Notes under the pieces: generated by a model
Database searches by the model: none
Seen by the model: the letters and a program-made list of their open reading frames with translations, nothing else
What the model was told of the DNA's origin: nothing
Translations under genes and position numbers: made by a program
Assembly: GCA_945861065.1 (NCBI GenBank)
Contig: CAMASI010000027.1
Span: forward strand, 1 to 48,548
From: Klebsiella pneumoniae
GTDB taxonomy: Bacteria; Myxococcota_A; UBA796; GCA-2862545
Reading direction: 5' to 3'
Length of the DNA stretch: 48,548 bases
Part shown: piece after piece, positions 1 through 7,809 of the stretch
Layout: every line of letters starts with the position of its first letter
How positions within the stretch are numbered: the stretch's first letter is position 1

Positions 1-145
1 CGCTGGCATCCCGCGGCGCTGCGTTGCGGGGACCCCGCCGAACCTGCGAAGTACGCCACGTACTCCTCGGTTCGGCTGCACCCCGCGCCTTGCGCGGCGG
101 GCGCCATCGAGCCCTCGATGCTGCAACTTATTTTTGCGCGGGCCC
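1..145. repeat. Family A palindromic repeat, copy 1 (left end cut by window edge)
   Basis: These 145 bases match 28218-28363 with one substitution (G at base 16 against C) and one base fewer in a T run, about 99% identical. The full copy at 28184-28363 has terminal inverted repeats beginning GGGCCCGCGC; here only the right terminus (122-145) is inside the window. An internal stem is visible: CCGAAC at 38-43 pairs with GTTCGG at 70-75, and AGTAC at 50-54 pairs with GTACT at 60-64 around a 5-nt loop. The last base forms the G of the TAG stop codon of the minus-strand kinase gene. No protein is encoded. It is probably a non-autonomous mobile or structured 3'-end element. Confidence 0.85.
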
Positions 146-1542
146 TAACCCTTGGTGATTCGTTCGATGAGACCGACGATCGAGCGGGTCTCGTTGTCGG
201 TCAAGCCCCCGTCCTCCCGGACCTCGTTCCAGCGCAGGTAAAAATGGCCCGCTTCCCACGTGCTGACGTCCCCTGCCTTCGCTGCGAGGGCGCCCCTGCG
301 AATGGCGTTGCGGACGGGCACGCGATTCTTTTCAGGCGTCAGGCTTTCGGCCGCTGTGCCGGCGTCGATAAAAATGGACTCGATTTGTTGGTCGAGCAGT
401 TGTTGCGCAGGGGGCGACATCAGAAGCGCGACGACGACAACAAACCCAACAAACCCGATCGCAGCAGCGCCTAACAGCAGCACGGCCGCCACAACGAAAC
501 TGAAACAACCGCATCCTTTGGAACGTGTTTTCGGCTTTTCCCTGACGGGCACACCGGGTTCGGTCGGCGACTGGTCGAGAAAGAGCGTGTGGGCGGCCTC
601 GGGGGTGAGCTCCTCCTGCAGGAGCGTGCCAGCGAGCGGGTCCGCCATGGGGTCGCGTTTCGCCTTGAGCCGGAGAATGTTTTCGCCCGACCAGGTGCGC
701 AAGTTCTGACCGCCCAGGGTCGAACGGATGGCGGAGAGGCTTGTCACGAGCGCAGCCGCGGTGGGCCGGTCGTCTGGAGACCAGGACAAGGTCGTGCGAA
801 CGATGTCGACGAGCGCCTCTTCGGCGGTGGCGTCGAGGAGGGCGTCGAGCAGGATGGCCATGCGTCGCGCATGCTGCACCGCGTCGGCTTCGGTGGGCGT
901 GTCGAGCTGCCCGGCCACGAGTTCGACGAGCGTGACCCCCAAGGCGAACAGGTCGCCCGCATGGCTGTCACGCAGCGAAAAACGCTCGGGCGCCATATAA
1001 AAGGGGGTTCCTACCAGGAAGGCGCGGCTCTTGGCTTCCCGAGCGTCGAACGCGGCACGGGCCACACCGAAATCGAGCAAGACCACGCTGCCATCGGGCT
1101 CGACGAGAATATTGCTGGGCTTGACGTCCCGATGAAGCAGCGCAAGCGGTTTGTCCGCAATGGTGCGCGTGAAGGCAGTATCGAGGGCGTTGGCGACCTC
1201 AATCACGACATCGAGCGCGGCGGCCAACGGCATCGGTCGGTCGATGGCGTCGAGGCTGACGCCGTCGTGGTATTCCATGACGATGGCCCACTGGCCGTTG
1301 AGGCGAACGAGGTCATCGACCTGCACGATGCACCGGTGGCGCAGGATCCCCAGCATTCGGGCTTCGTCGCGCAGCCGCGCCACCGTCTCCCGGTTGTTGG
1401 TATGCAATATTTTCAGCGCAACGGATTTGGTAAATCCGCCGGCGCCTCGCATTTCGGCTTTGTACACGGTGCCAAAACCGCCCCTGCCGATGACTTCGAG
1501 GAGTTGGTAACGACGGGCGGTCGGGGCCAGCTCGGGGGTCAC
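145..1542 (-). CDS. Membrane-anchored Ser/Thr protein kinase (PknB/Hanks type)
   Basis: Eukaryotic-type kinase of 465 residues that should phosphorylate Ser/Thr on partner proteins at the inner membrane. Visible motifs are the glycine loop GRGGFGTVY (about 19-27), the ATP lysine in VALKIL (K44), the catalytic loop HRDVKPSN (D139), DFGVAR (D157) and the APE-like segment MAPERF. A single hydrophobic segment near residues 345-380 (FVVAAVLLLGAAAIGF) predicts an inside kinase and a roughly 80-residue outside tail with no recognised domain. I chose the GTG start at 1542 because its GTGA overlaps the stop of the upstream methyltransferase and GGGAGGG lies just before it; an ATG at 1572 is possible but lacks such a site. 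It is last in a three-gene overlapping operon, and its TAG stop abuts repeat A. Confidence 0.93.
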   Translation of the reverse strand: MTPELAPTARRYQLLEVIGRGGFGTVYKAEMRGAGGFTKSVALKILHTNNRETVARLRDEARMLGILRHRCIVQVDDLVRLNGQWAIVMEYHDGVSLDAIDRPMPLAAALDVVIEVANALDTAFTRTIADKPLALLHRDVKPSNILVEPDGSVVLLDFGVARAAFDAREAKSRAFLVGTPFYMAPERFSLRDSHAGDLFALGVTLVELVAGQLDTPTEADAVQHARRMAILLDALLDATAEEALVDIVRTTLSWSPDDRPTAAALVTSLSAIRSTLGGQNLRTWSGENILRLKAKRDPMADPLAGTLLQEELTPEAAHTLFLDQSPTEPGVPVREKPKTRSKGCGCFSFVVAAVLLLGAAAIGFVGFVVVVALLMSPPAQQLLDQQIESIFIDAGTAAESLTPEKNRVPVRNAIRRGALAAKAGDVSTWEAGHFYLRWNEVREDGGLTDNETRSIVGLIERITKG

Positions 1543-2720
1543 GGCCCTCCCTCGACCCGAAAGACAAAACACTTGAGGTACCGGGTCTCAGGTACCTGCG
1601 GCGGCATGGGATGGTCGGGCGCCTGTTCACCGCGGCGAAGGAGGGTCAGGCTTCGACCGGCGTCGGTTGCGGCGTCACAAATCGTTTCGAGAAAGCGCTG
1701 TTCTTCGACGTGGTGGCTGCACGACGCCGTCGCGAAGAAACCGCCGGGCTCTAACAAACGAAGGGCAGCGGCGTTGACCTGCCGGTAGCCCCGAAGCGCT
1801 GCGCCAGCGGTGTTTCGGCTGCGGGCAAATGCGGGTGGGTCTACAACGATTGCGCCAAACAACCGGCCCTCTAAACCGAGCGAGTTGAGCACTTCGCGGG
1901 CGTCTCCGACCCGGGTTTGCACGGTGAGGTCGTTGAGCGAAGCATTGGTGACCGCACCGTTGAGCGCAGATTCGGATCGGTCGACCAACAATGCGCTCGC
2001 CGCACCTGCGCGCAGGGCCGCCAGCCCCCAAGCGCCCGTATGAGAAAACACGTCCAATACGGAGCGACCGGCGCACAAGGGGGCGAAAAACCGACGGTTG
2101 TCGGCGTGGTCGAAGAAATGGCCGGTCTTTTGTCCGACGCGGAGGTCCACCCGTAAGCGTGTGCCGTATTCGTCGATGTCCACGGTTTCGGGCACCGCGC
2201 CGAACCACACGGCCACCTCGTCGGCGAGCCCCTCGAAGCGACGCGAATGGCCATCGTTGCGCAGCAGGGCTCCGGCAGGTGCGACGACGTTTTGCAGCGC
2301 TTTCGCCACAAGGTCGCGGCGGATGTCCACGCCCGTCGTGTTGAGCTGGGCCACCAAGACATTGTCGTAGCGGTCCACGATCAGGCCGCCGAGACCGTCA
2401 CCTTCGGCGTACACGAGTCGGTAGGAGCGCCGGTCCGGCCACAACGCCGTGCGCAGGGCAAGTGCGCGACGCAGGCGCGACTCCCAAAAGCCGAGATCGT
2501 CCGGGGACTCGTCGCGATTGCGCGTGACGATGCGTACGGCGAGCAAGGCGCCGGGATGGGAAAAGCCGCGCCCCAACCACGCCCCTTTTGCATCCACGAC
2601 GTCCACGACCCCGCCGACCGGCAAGGAAGCGACGTCGCCGTCAATCTCGTTGCTGAACACCCACGGGTGGCCAGCCCGGACGCGGCGGTCATGTTTGTTT
2701 CGCAGCCGTACCTGTGTCAT
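1539..2720 (-). CDS. RlmI-like class I SAM-dependent rRNA (cytosine-C5) methyltransferase
   Basis: Predicted 393-residue methyltransferase of the RlmI/RlmK type, which methylates 23S rRNA cytosines. The first 75 or so residues are a PUA-like RNA-binding domain (RLRNKHDRRVRAGHPWVFSNEI region). The Rossmann domain follows, with SAM motif VLDVFSHTGAWGL, catalytic-region VVDPPAFAR and the C-terminal ATASCSHHV cysteine motif. The ATG at 2720 overlaps the TGA of the upstream ATP-grasp gene (ATGA), and the homologous N-terminus begins there; an upstream in-frame start at 2831 would add an unrelated Arg-rich leader. The gene overlaps the kinase gene downstream by 4 nt, so the three genes are probably translationally coupled. 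The exact target base cannot be told from sequence. Confidence 0.92.
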   Translation of the reverse strand: MTQVRLRNKHDRRVRAGHPWVFSNEIDGDVASLPVGGVVDVVDAKGAWLGRGFSHPGALLAVRIVTRNRDESPDDLGFWESRLRRALALRTALWPDRRSYRLVYAEGDGLGGLIVDRYDNVLVAQLNTTGVDIRRDLVAKALQNVVAPAGALLRNDGHSRRFEGLADEVAVWFGAVPETVDIDEYGTRLRVDLRVGQKTGHFFDHADNRRFFAPLCAGRSVLDVFSHTGAWGLAALRAGAASALLVDRSESALNGAVTNASLNDLTVQTRVGDAREVLNSLGLEGRLFGAIVVDPPAFARSRNTAGAALRGYRQVNAAALRLLEPGGFFATASCSHHVEEQRFLETICDAATDAGRSLTLLRRGEQAPDHPMPPQVPETRYLKCFVFRVEGGP

Positions 2721-3934
2721 CCGGCGTACATATGGACTTCGCTGGCGGCGATCTTGGCCATTCGAAGGCAGGCGTCGAATTCCGGGTGGCGCACGACGAT
2801 GGCGCCGTCGGACAAGAAGGTCTGTCGCCAATCTCGTCGGGTGGCGCCAACCGGCAACAGGTCGACGGAGACGATGTGGCGAGCGAAACGGGCGCGGAAC
2901 CGGTCGAGGCCCTCGATGGCCCGGATTCGCCCGTTGCCTTGTGCGCGTTTGAAGGTCGCGGCCGCGTAGTAGGGACGAGCGGATTGCAGGTTCGTGCGGC
3001 CATGGACGACGACGTCTGCCCAGCCCTGGAAGACGTCGTGGTCACCCGCGTAGTTCATCAGGTCCACCATCGCGGCGCCCGGCGTGCGGCAGCCCACCTC
3101 CCCGAAGATGGCTTCGTCGGTGACGGTGCGAAACCACTCCAGGTGACTGGCGCCGGTCCCCGTCCCGAGCACCCGGTTCACGTTGCGGCCGAGCGTGACG
3201 CCCGCTGCCAACTCGGGCGCGTCGGGCGTGCGATGGGTCAGGATGATCGGGCTGATCCACTCGTTGCTGCGCGCGTCCAAGGCGTTGGGGAAGTATTGGG
3301 ACACGGACTCGTACACGGGGGAGCCCGCCACCGACAGGGTGTCGTAGGTGTACTCGTCGCCCGCCACGAACTCTTCGAGCACAGCTTCTGACAAATGCCG
3401 CGTCTTCCGAAGGGCGTTGTGAAGGTCGTCGGGGCCAGCGACGATGTAGGTATCGGCGCTTCCGGCCCCGGCGATGGGCTTGAGCACCAACGGCCAGCGC
3501 AGATTCGTTGCGGCGTCCCAGGCGGCTTGGGCGGTGTCGATCCGTGCAGACCGAGGCGCGGCCAGACCGGCGGCGGCAACACGTTCCCGCATGAGCGCTT
3601 TGTCGCGGAAGCCCATGACGGTGTCTACCGACAGGCCGGGCACGTCCAAGCGTTCGCGCAGGCGGGCGGCGAGCAACGTCACCACCTCCCAGTTGCACTC
3701 GATGCGCGCGGGACGGTGGGGGCCCAACCACGCGACGATGCGCGCCATCACGTCGTCTTCGTCGAGCATGGCGGGCACATGCAGGTAGCCGGCGAGGCTC
3801 GTGCGCAGCCCTGACGGTAAGCCCACGGCAGGGGTGTCGCCCACGCCGAGTACCCGGGCACCTGCTGCCACGAGCGCGGTGGTGAACCGGGCCATATCGG
3901 CCGGGAAGGCGGGGCTGAGGAACAGAACGTCCAC
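2717..3934 (-). CDS. ATP-grasp domain protein (carboxylate-amine ligase-like)
   Basis: A 405-residue protein with a PurK/carbamoyl-phosphate-synthetase-like layout: an N-terminal Rossmann-like pre-domain (MDVLFLSPAFPADM) and an ATP-grasp fold. Supporting motifs are WPLVLKPIAGAGSADTY (nucleotide-binding lysine and Gly-rich loop), VLEEFVAGDEYTYD (the E-x-F-x-x-G-x-E-Y signature) and GEVGCRTPGAAMVDL (metal-binding region). Family members join a carboxylate to an amine or thiol through an acyl phosphate; the substrate is unknown here. The start is GTG at 3934, divergent from moaC with only 43 bp between them. It is first of the three-gene minus-strand operon and overlaps the methyltransferase by 4 nt. 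Confidence 0.9.
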   Translation of the reverse strand: MDVLFLSPAFPADMARFTTALVAAGARVLGVGDTPAVGLPSGLRTSLAGYLHVPAMLDEDDVMARIVAWLGPHRPARIECNWEVVTLLAARLRERLDVPGLSVDTVMGFRDKALMRERVAAAGLAAPRSARIDTAQAAWDAATNLRWPLVLKPIAGAGSADTYIVAGPDDLHNALRKTRHLSEAVLEEFVAGDEYTYDTLSVAGSPVYESVSQYFPNALDARSNEWISPIILTHRTPDAPELAAGVTLGRNVNRVLGTGTGASHLEWFRTVTDEAIFGEVGCRTPGAAMVDLMNYAGDHDVFQGWADVVVHGRTNLQSARPYYAAATFKRAQGNGRIRAIEGLDRFRARFARHIVSVDLLPVGATRRDWRQTFLSDGAIVVRHPEFDACLRMAKIAASEVHMYAG

Positions 3935-3977
3935 GTGCGCGTGTATCCAGCCCGACGGGGGGCGTTAGGCCGCTCGC

Positions 3978-4448
3978 ATGGCGCTGACCCACCTTCATGC
4001 AGATGGACGACCGCGAATGGTCGACGTGGGGGACAAGCCGATCTCCTCCCGTCGCGCAGTAGCGGTGGGCGAGATTTCGATGGGCGACGCTGCGTTTGTC
4101 GCGGTTCGCGACGGCTCGGGCCCGAAGGGCGACGTGTTGGTGGTGGCGCGGCTGGCGGGCATTCAGGCCGCGCGTCGGACGAGTGACTTAATCCCGCTAT
4201 GCCACCCGATTCCCATCGACGGCGTCGAGGTGGACTGCGTCTTGGACGAGGATCGCCGTTGCGTCGTCGCCACGGCGACCGTTCGCGCGACGTGGCGCAC
4301 GGGCGTGGAGATGGAGGCGCTCACCTCGGTGACCGTGGCGCTGTTGACCGTCTACGACATGCTCAAAGCTGTGGACCGCGGCATGCAAATCGGTGCGGTG
4401 CGTCTGTTGGAGAAGTCAGGCGGCGTTTCGGGGACGTGGCGGGCTTAG
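3978..4448 (+). CDS. moaC: Cyclic pyranopterin monophosphate synthase MoaC
   Basis: Molybdenum-cofactor biosynthesis enzyme of 156 residues, the usual length. With MoaA it converts GTP to cyclic pyranopterin monophosphate in the cytoplasm. Nearly the whole MoaC signature is visible: LTHLHADGRPRMVDVGDKP at the N-terminus, ARLAGIQAARRTSDLIPLCHP, RTGVEMEALTSVTVALLTVYDM with the catalytic K in LKAVDRGM, and the C-terminal LLEKSGGVSGTWRA. No other mo* gene lies nearby, so it is a scattered pathway member. It stops 4 bp before repeat B; the element's own terminal TAG would also be in frame if the present stop were lost. Confidence 0.97.
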   Translation: MALTHLHADGRPRMVDVGDKPISSRRAVAVGEISMGDAAFVAVRDGSGPKGDVLVVARLAGIQAARRTSDLIPLCHPIPIDGVEVDCVLDEDRRCVVATATVRATWRTGVEMEALTSVTVALLTVYDMLKAVDRGMQIGAVRLLEKSGGVSGTWRA

Positions 4449-4451
4449 ACT

Positions 4452-4576
4452 TAGAGCGGTGACCGAGCAGGTTGAGGGTAGGAGCGCCAGCGAGCACCGA
4501 ACGGAGCGGGCTGCGGCGCCCGTGACGGAGGAGCGGAGCCAGCGACACCCCATCAACCTGTTCGGGCGCCGCTCTA
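4452..4576. repeat. Family B 125-bp repeat with 24-bp terminal inverted repeats, copy 1
   Basis: Terminal inverted repeats at 4452-4475 and 4553-4576 both begin TAGAGCGG and match at 21 of 24 positions. The second copy at 28059-28183 is also 125 bp, lies in the opposite orientation and shares about 85% of bases. The element fills the gap between convergent genes moaC and the minus-strand lipoprotein, and its right-end TAG is the lipoprotein's stop codon. It could act as a bidirectional terminator-like structure, a small transposable element, or both. No coding potential is convincing. Confidence 0.85.
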
Positions 4577-5059
4577 GCCGCCTGAGCCGACGGCGGTGCC
4601 TCGGCCCTCGTGCCCTTCCAGGTCTTTGGCGATGAACTCGAACGTCCACTGAGACGGGGTCTCGCAATCCAGGGAGATGTCGAGTTCCTCCACAAATCCG
4701 TCCTCCTTAAAGGACGTGCTGCACCGGCCATTGCCGCAGGAGATCGCTGCCTCGACCACGACGGTGGCCCCCTGGAGCACGTTGAGTTCGCCGAAAGGTT
4801 GGATGGTTTCTGGGCCCTGAGGGTCGGTGACCAAACACTCCAGCGCCCAGGTCCAGAACTGGTCGCCCGTGGCGTGAAAGCTGCAGACGGCGGTGCAGTC
4901 GGTCAGCACGGGGCCGTCTGGGTGCGGAGGGAGCACCGTCTCGGTGGTCGAGGTGGGGACCTCCGGCGCCTGGGTATCGGTGGTTTCTTCGTCGTCCTTG
5001 CCGCCGCAAGCCAACGACAGCGCGAAAACCACACCCAGGGTGCAAACGCCAGGTCGCAT
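4574..5059 (-). CDS. Predicted lipoprotein, unknown function
   Basis: A 161-residue protein with a lipoprotein signal peptide (MRPGVCTLGVVFALSLAC, lipobox SLAC) and a short Thr/Glu/Pro-rich linker before a small domain with several cysteines (CTAVC, CGNGRC, LDC) that probably form disulfides. No family recognised. The ATG at 5059 has AGGAGG 5 nt upstream; a TTG just before it is too close to that site. The C-terminus is Gly-rich and ends at the TAG that is the terminus of repeat B, so the reading frame may have been trimmed or set by the element. Confidence 0.8.
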   Translation of the reverse strand: MRPGVCTLGVVFALSLACGGKDDEETTDTQAPEVPTSTTETVLPPHPDGPVLTDCTAVCSFHATGDQFWTWALECLVTDPQGPETIQPFGELNVLQGATVVVEAAISCGNGRCSTSFKEDGFVEELDISLDCETPSQWTFEFIAKDLEGHEGRGTAVGSGG

Positions 5060-5099
5060 CAAGGCCTCCTCAGGCTTGACAGCTACCCGATCTGCGTCC

Positions 5100-5924
5100 C
5101 TACCGCCGCTCCCAGGTCGTGGTCAGACCCTGCCAGGTGGCGATCAGCTCGTTCTTTGGCTGACCGTCTAGCACCAGGCTCGGTTCGAACACAACCACGC
5201 CATCCGACCACTCAGGGATGATTCCGTCTACGGGGGTGCCGTTTTCGGTACGGCCAACGACCCTGGCAGATTCGGCGTCTTGGAAGGATTCCCACACGAG
5301 AATCTCGATGGCGACGATGTCATCGGGATGGATGACGTCTACACGAACGGGGTCGAAATCGTCTCCGAGAAAACTGAGGTTCACGGCGCCCGTTCCAACC
5401 TCCGCCCCGAACAGCGTGATTCCCTCTTTCAGGACTGCGACGCCCTCAGCGTCGAATCCGATGTCGTTGGGGCCATACGCCAAAGACTCGCGTGTCCGTG
5501 AACGAAGGTCGGGCATGAACGGGACAGCGCCATCAAGCACGAGGGTCACGACGCCGTCGTGATCGAGCCTCCCCCATTCCGACGCCAACCCGGCTTCGGA
5601 GACCGGTTTCGCGCGGATCTCGAACCAGTCTGTCGTCTCGCCGCTAAAGGTGAGTACGCTTGTGCCTTTTTCGGCGATCAGACCCACTTGACCGTCGACA
5701 ACGTCGCGGATTTCCGAGGGTCCGCGCACGGAGGGCACGAGGTCGACCGTGCGGTCCTTTTCGCCGACGAGGCCGACCGGCCACAGCTTCGCCAAGGTGC
5801 CGGCTGCCACCGGGAAGCCGGGGTGCCAGGGGTCACCCGGACGCACGAGGTCGCTGTCAAAACGGACGCGGTGCGCCGCACCCTCGAACTCGCACGCGGA
5901 AAACAACAGCAGGGACACGATCAC
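5100..5924 (-). CDS. Predicted lipoprotein, unknown function
   Basis: A 274-residue secreted protein. The GTG start at 5924 follows GGAGG by 5 nt and gives a very short signal peptide MIVSLLLFSAC with lipobox LFSAC; the longer in-frame start at 6014 would put a non-signal leader in front. The mature part is acidic and beta-rich with repeated Val/Asp/Gly segments, such as FEIRAKPVSEAG and VRVDVIHPDDIVAIEIL, which suggests Ig-like or other beta-sandwich domains. No named family recognised. It lies 40 bp upstream of the 161-residue lipoprotein gene on the same strand and may share its transcript. Confidence 0.75.
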   Translation of the reverse strand: MIVSLLLFSACEFEGAAHRVRFDSDLVRPGDPWHPGFPVAAGTLAKLWPVGLVGEKDRTVDLVPSVRGPSEIRDVVDGQVGLIAEKGTSVLTFSGETTDWFEIRAKPVSEAGLASEWGRLDHDGVVTLVLDGAVPFMPDLRSRTRESLAYGPNDIGFDAEGVAVLKEGITLFGAEVGTGAVNLSFLGDDFDPVRVDVIHPDDIVAIEILVWESFQDAESARVVGRTENGTPVDGIIPEWSDGVVVFEPSLVLDGQPKNELIATWQGLTTTWERR

Positions 5925-6046
5925 GGACACCTCCGACCCTGTTTTCGCCTGGTGGACGACGGGGAAAGTGACTCTGACGTGAAACGGCGATGATTGTTGT
6001 GAGGTAGCGTCCACGCGAGGGGCCGTTCACTCGTTATCGCTTGGAC

Positions 6047-7015
6047 ATGTTGTGGTGTTGTGTCGCGGGCGCACTTGCGGGCGTTTGGGTGCGGGGAGAA
6101 GGCGACGCGTATGCGCAGGTCTCCTACGGTTTCACCTCAGCGACGGCAACGTTTGACGAGGCTGGAACGCCCCTCCCGATGTCATCCCCTCATTACTTGG
6201 GTGATATCGCTCCACTGTTCACGAGCGGGCGGTTCGTGGGCCACGAAGTGACGCTCTACGGTGAGTTTGGCGTGGGTCGCAACGTCGAGATGTTCGGTTC
6301 GCTTCCGGTTCGCGCGCCGACCGTGACGTGGACGTGGGCGGTGCCCGACAACGACGACGTCGTGCAAACCAATTTCGGCCTTGGCGATGCCGTGATTGGG
6401 GTTCGGTATGGCCAAGTGACAGGCGCGTTTGCGTGGTCTACCTACGGCTCCGTTCGGCTTCCGTTGTACGACAACAACCCCTTTGTTCTCCGCCAGGAAC
6501 CGGGCAACTCCGACTTCATCGATGATCGGGTTTCGCTGGGCCAGGGCACGGTAGAGTTGGACGTCGGCGCATCGGCTGGCGCTTCGTTGGGTGGACGCGG
6601 CTGGGTGCTCGGCGAGGCGGGTCTTCGGCTGCGGGATCGTGGGTATGCGGTGCAACTGCCCGCCCGCGCGCAGGTCGGTTGGACGCCGGTGCCAGAGTTT
6701 GGGCCGTTGGTCGACGTCGAAGGCTTGTGGACGATAGGCCAAGGCACGCAGCCGACGACGTGGCGGGATGCGTACGACAAGGGCCCCCTCGTGGTCGATG
6801 GTGTGAGCAGGGTGACGCTGACGGGGGGCTTGTTGGCACGGCCGTGGACTGCAACGGCGCCGAAGGGTGACATCCGGCGTGGCCTGGGCGTGATCGCGAA
6901 GGCGTCTGCCGTCGTGGACGGTGCGCGTACGGCGCAAGCAGTAGCGGGTTCGGTGGCCATTTCGTGGGAGGGTCGATGGATGTCAGAATCATCGCGTCCG
7001 CAGTCGCGACGCTGA
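6047..7015 (+). CDS. Predicted outer-membrane beta-barrel protein
   Basis: A 322-residue protein with a probable cleaved signal peptide (MLWCCVAGALAGVW..., AYA-Q cleavage-like site). The body alternates Gly/aromatic-rich strands (QVSYGFTSATATF, VTLYGEFGVGRNVEMF, AFAWSTYGSVRLPLYDN, GWVLGEAGLRLRDRGYAVQL), typical of a barrel porin or transporter. The C-terminus lacks a terminal Phe. An ATG at 6047 is preferred over TTG at 6041; no strong ribosome site is seen for either. The next gene starts inside it, a 40-nt overlap, so the barrel and the following lipoprotein are probably made together. Confidence 0.72.
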   Translation: MLWCCVAGALAGVWVRGEGDAYAQVSYGFTSATATFDEAGTPLPMSSPHYLGDIAPLFTSGRFVGHEVTLYGEFGVGRNVEMFGSLPVRAPTVTWTWAVPDNDDVVQTNFGLGDAVIGVRYGQVTGAFAWSTYGSVRLPLYDNNPFVLRQEPGNSDFIDDRVSLGQGTVELDVGASAGASLGGRGWVLGEAGLRLRDRGYAVQLPARAQVGWTPVPEFGPLVDVEGLWTIGQGTQPTTWRDAYDKGPLVVDGVSRVTLTGGLLARPWTATAPKGDIRRGLGVIAKASAVVDGARTAQAVAGSVAISWEGRWMSESSRPQSRR

Positions 7016-7350
7016 TCGCCTGCAACAGTGCCCCGTTGGGGTACCAGGGTGGACGTGCGCCTGGAGCCTCCGCCGCCTGGGGTGGACCCACCGAGCGGCC
7101 GTGCCAACAGCGCAGCGGTCCCGGCGACGTCGAGGTCGATGGGTTTACGCTGTGCTTGCAGTCCAACGACGTCGTCGCGGTCGACGATCCGCTGTACGTC
7201 GCGTGCACAAAGGACGCGCTTCCAGGCGGCGAGTCGGTCTTTTACGCGTACAACGGCACCGTGGCGCGGGCCTACCAGGTGTCCGCACTGTTCGGGCGGG
7301 AATTGGTGCACGATGACTGGGGTACGGGGCCGATTCTCGTAGACTATTGA
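6976..7350 (+). CDS. Lipoprotein, first part, ended by an in-frame TGA
   Basis: Starts at ATG 6976 with GGAGG 4 nt upstream and a lipoprotein signal MDVRIIASAVATLIAC. The mature part has cysteines that could pair (PCQQRS, TLCLQS, VACTK). After residue 124 (VDY) comes TGA at 7348-7350, and the same frame then stays open for 152 more codons to 7809. The whole frame would encode 277 residues. Either this is one gene broken by a nonsense change (CGA to TGA is one transition), a base error, or TGA is read through; the hairpin just downstream makes selenocysteine insertion worth testing. No family recognised. Confidence 0.75.
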   Translation: MDVRIIASAVATLIACNSAPLGYQGGRAPGASAAWGGPTERPCQQRSGPGDVEVDGFTLCLQSNDVVAVDDPLYVACTKDALPGGESVFYAYNGTVARAYQVSALFGRELVHDDWGTGPILVDY

Positions 7351-7809
7351 CCCATCGTTGGTGGCGGCGAGGTCTTTCGCCGCGAAGTCGACGGGGTTGC
7401 CCGGAAGTTTGACGTGGGCGGATTGTGGGGCGGCGGCAACGTGCTGACCAACCGGGACGAGGTGTACGGCGGTGAGCCGAGCACGTGGAACACGTGGAAT
7501 GGGGAAGGGTTGCTGGGCCCTCTCGCGGATTTCACCGTGGAACGGGAGCCCGCCCTGTGGGGAACGATTCCCTACGCGGAGTTTTTCGAACGGCACCACG
7601 ACCTGGCGGGGGATGGTTGCGGGTTGTGGGTCGGCGGCGAATTGCTTGGGATTGGGTGTGAAGAGGCCTGTGACGCTGTGGCGTCCCGTTGTTCCGCGGA
7701 GGCGGCGGCGGACTGCGAGGCCTCGTGTCCGGCTTTGGCGAGGGCACAAATCGAATGCCTGACACTGACAGACCGGTGTGAGGCCGAATTCTGCAAACTG
7801 GAGGACTAA
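7351..7809 (+). CDS. Same-frame continuation of the 6976 lipoprotein (second part)
   Basis: Open frame in register with 6976-7350, beginning PIVGGGEVFRREVDG. If translated separately it could only start internally, for example at GTG 7414 (VGGLWGGGNV), which has no signal peptide. The C-terminal 60 residues are Cys-rich (GIGCEEACD, SRCSAE, DCEASCP, IECLTL, DRCEAEFC), with spacing that suggests a disulfide-bonded secreted module. Coding character continues unbroken across the TGA, which supports one original gene of 277 residues rather than two. Its TAA stop merges with the left arm of repeat C. Confidence 0.65.
   Translation, partial: PIVGGGEVFRREVDGVARKFDVGGLWGGGNVLTNRDEVYGGEPSTWNTWNGEGLLGPLADFTVEREPALWGTIPYAEFFERHHDLAGDGCGLWVGGELLGIGCEEACDAVASRCSAEAAADCEASCPALARAQIECLTLTDRCEAEFCKLED
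7364..7383 (+). promoter_or_regulatory. SECIS-like hairpin 13 nt after in-frame TGA
   Basis: GCGGCGA (7364-7370) pairs perfectly with TCGCCGC (7377-7383) around the loop GGTCTT. The loop begins 20 nt after the TGA. A lower stem may form between CCC/TCG at 7351-7357 and CGA/GGG just after the hairpin. Bacterial SECIS elements need a loop with G in the first positions about 16-37 nt after UGA, and the E. coli fdhF loop also contains GGUCU. Against it, GC-rich coding DNA forms such stems by chance and the flanking protein has no classical Sec redox motif. Confidence 0.35.

Noticed and set aside
589..1788. Long plus-strand open frame of 399 codons opposite the kinase gene
   Set aside because: It is the antisense of a clear Hanks kinase and methyltransferase end; the product is Arg/Gly/His-rich without domains, an effect of high-GC codon use.
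4393..4635. Small plus-strand frame running through repeat B
   Set aside because: Arg-rich translation of the repeat; reading frame not conserved in the second copy.
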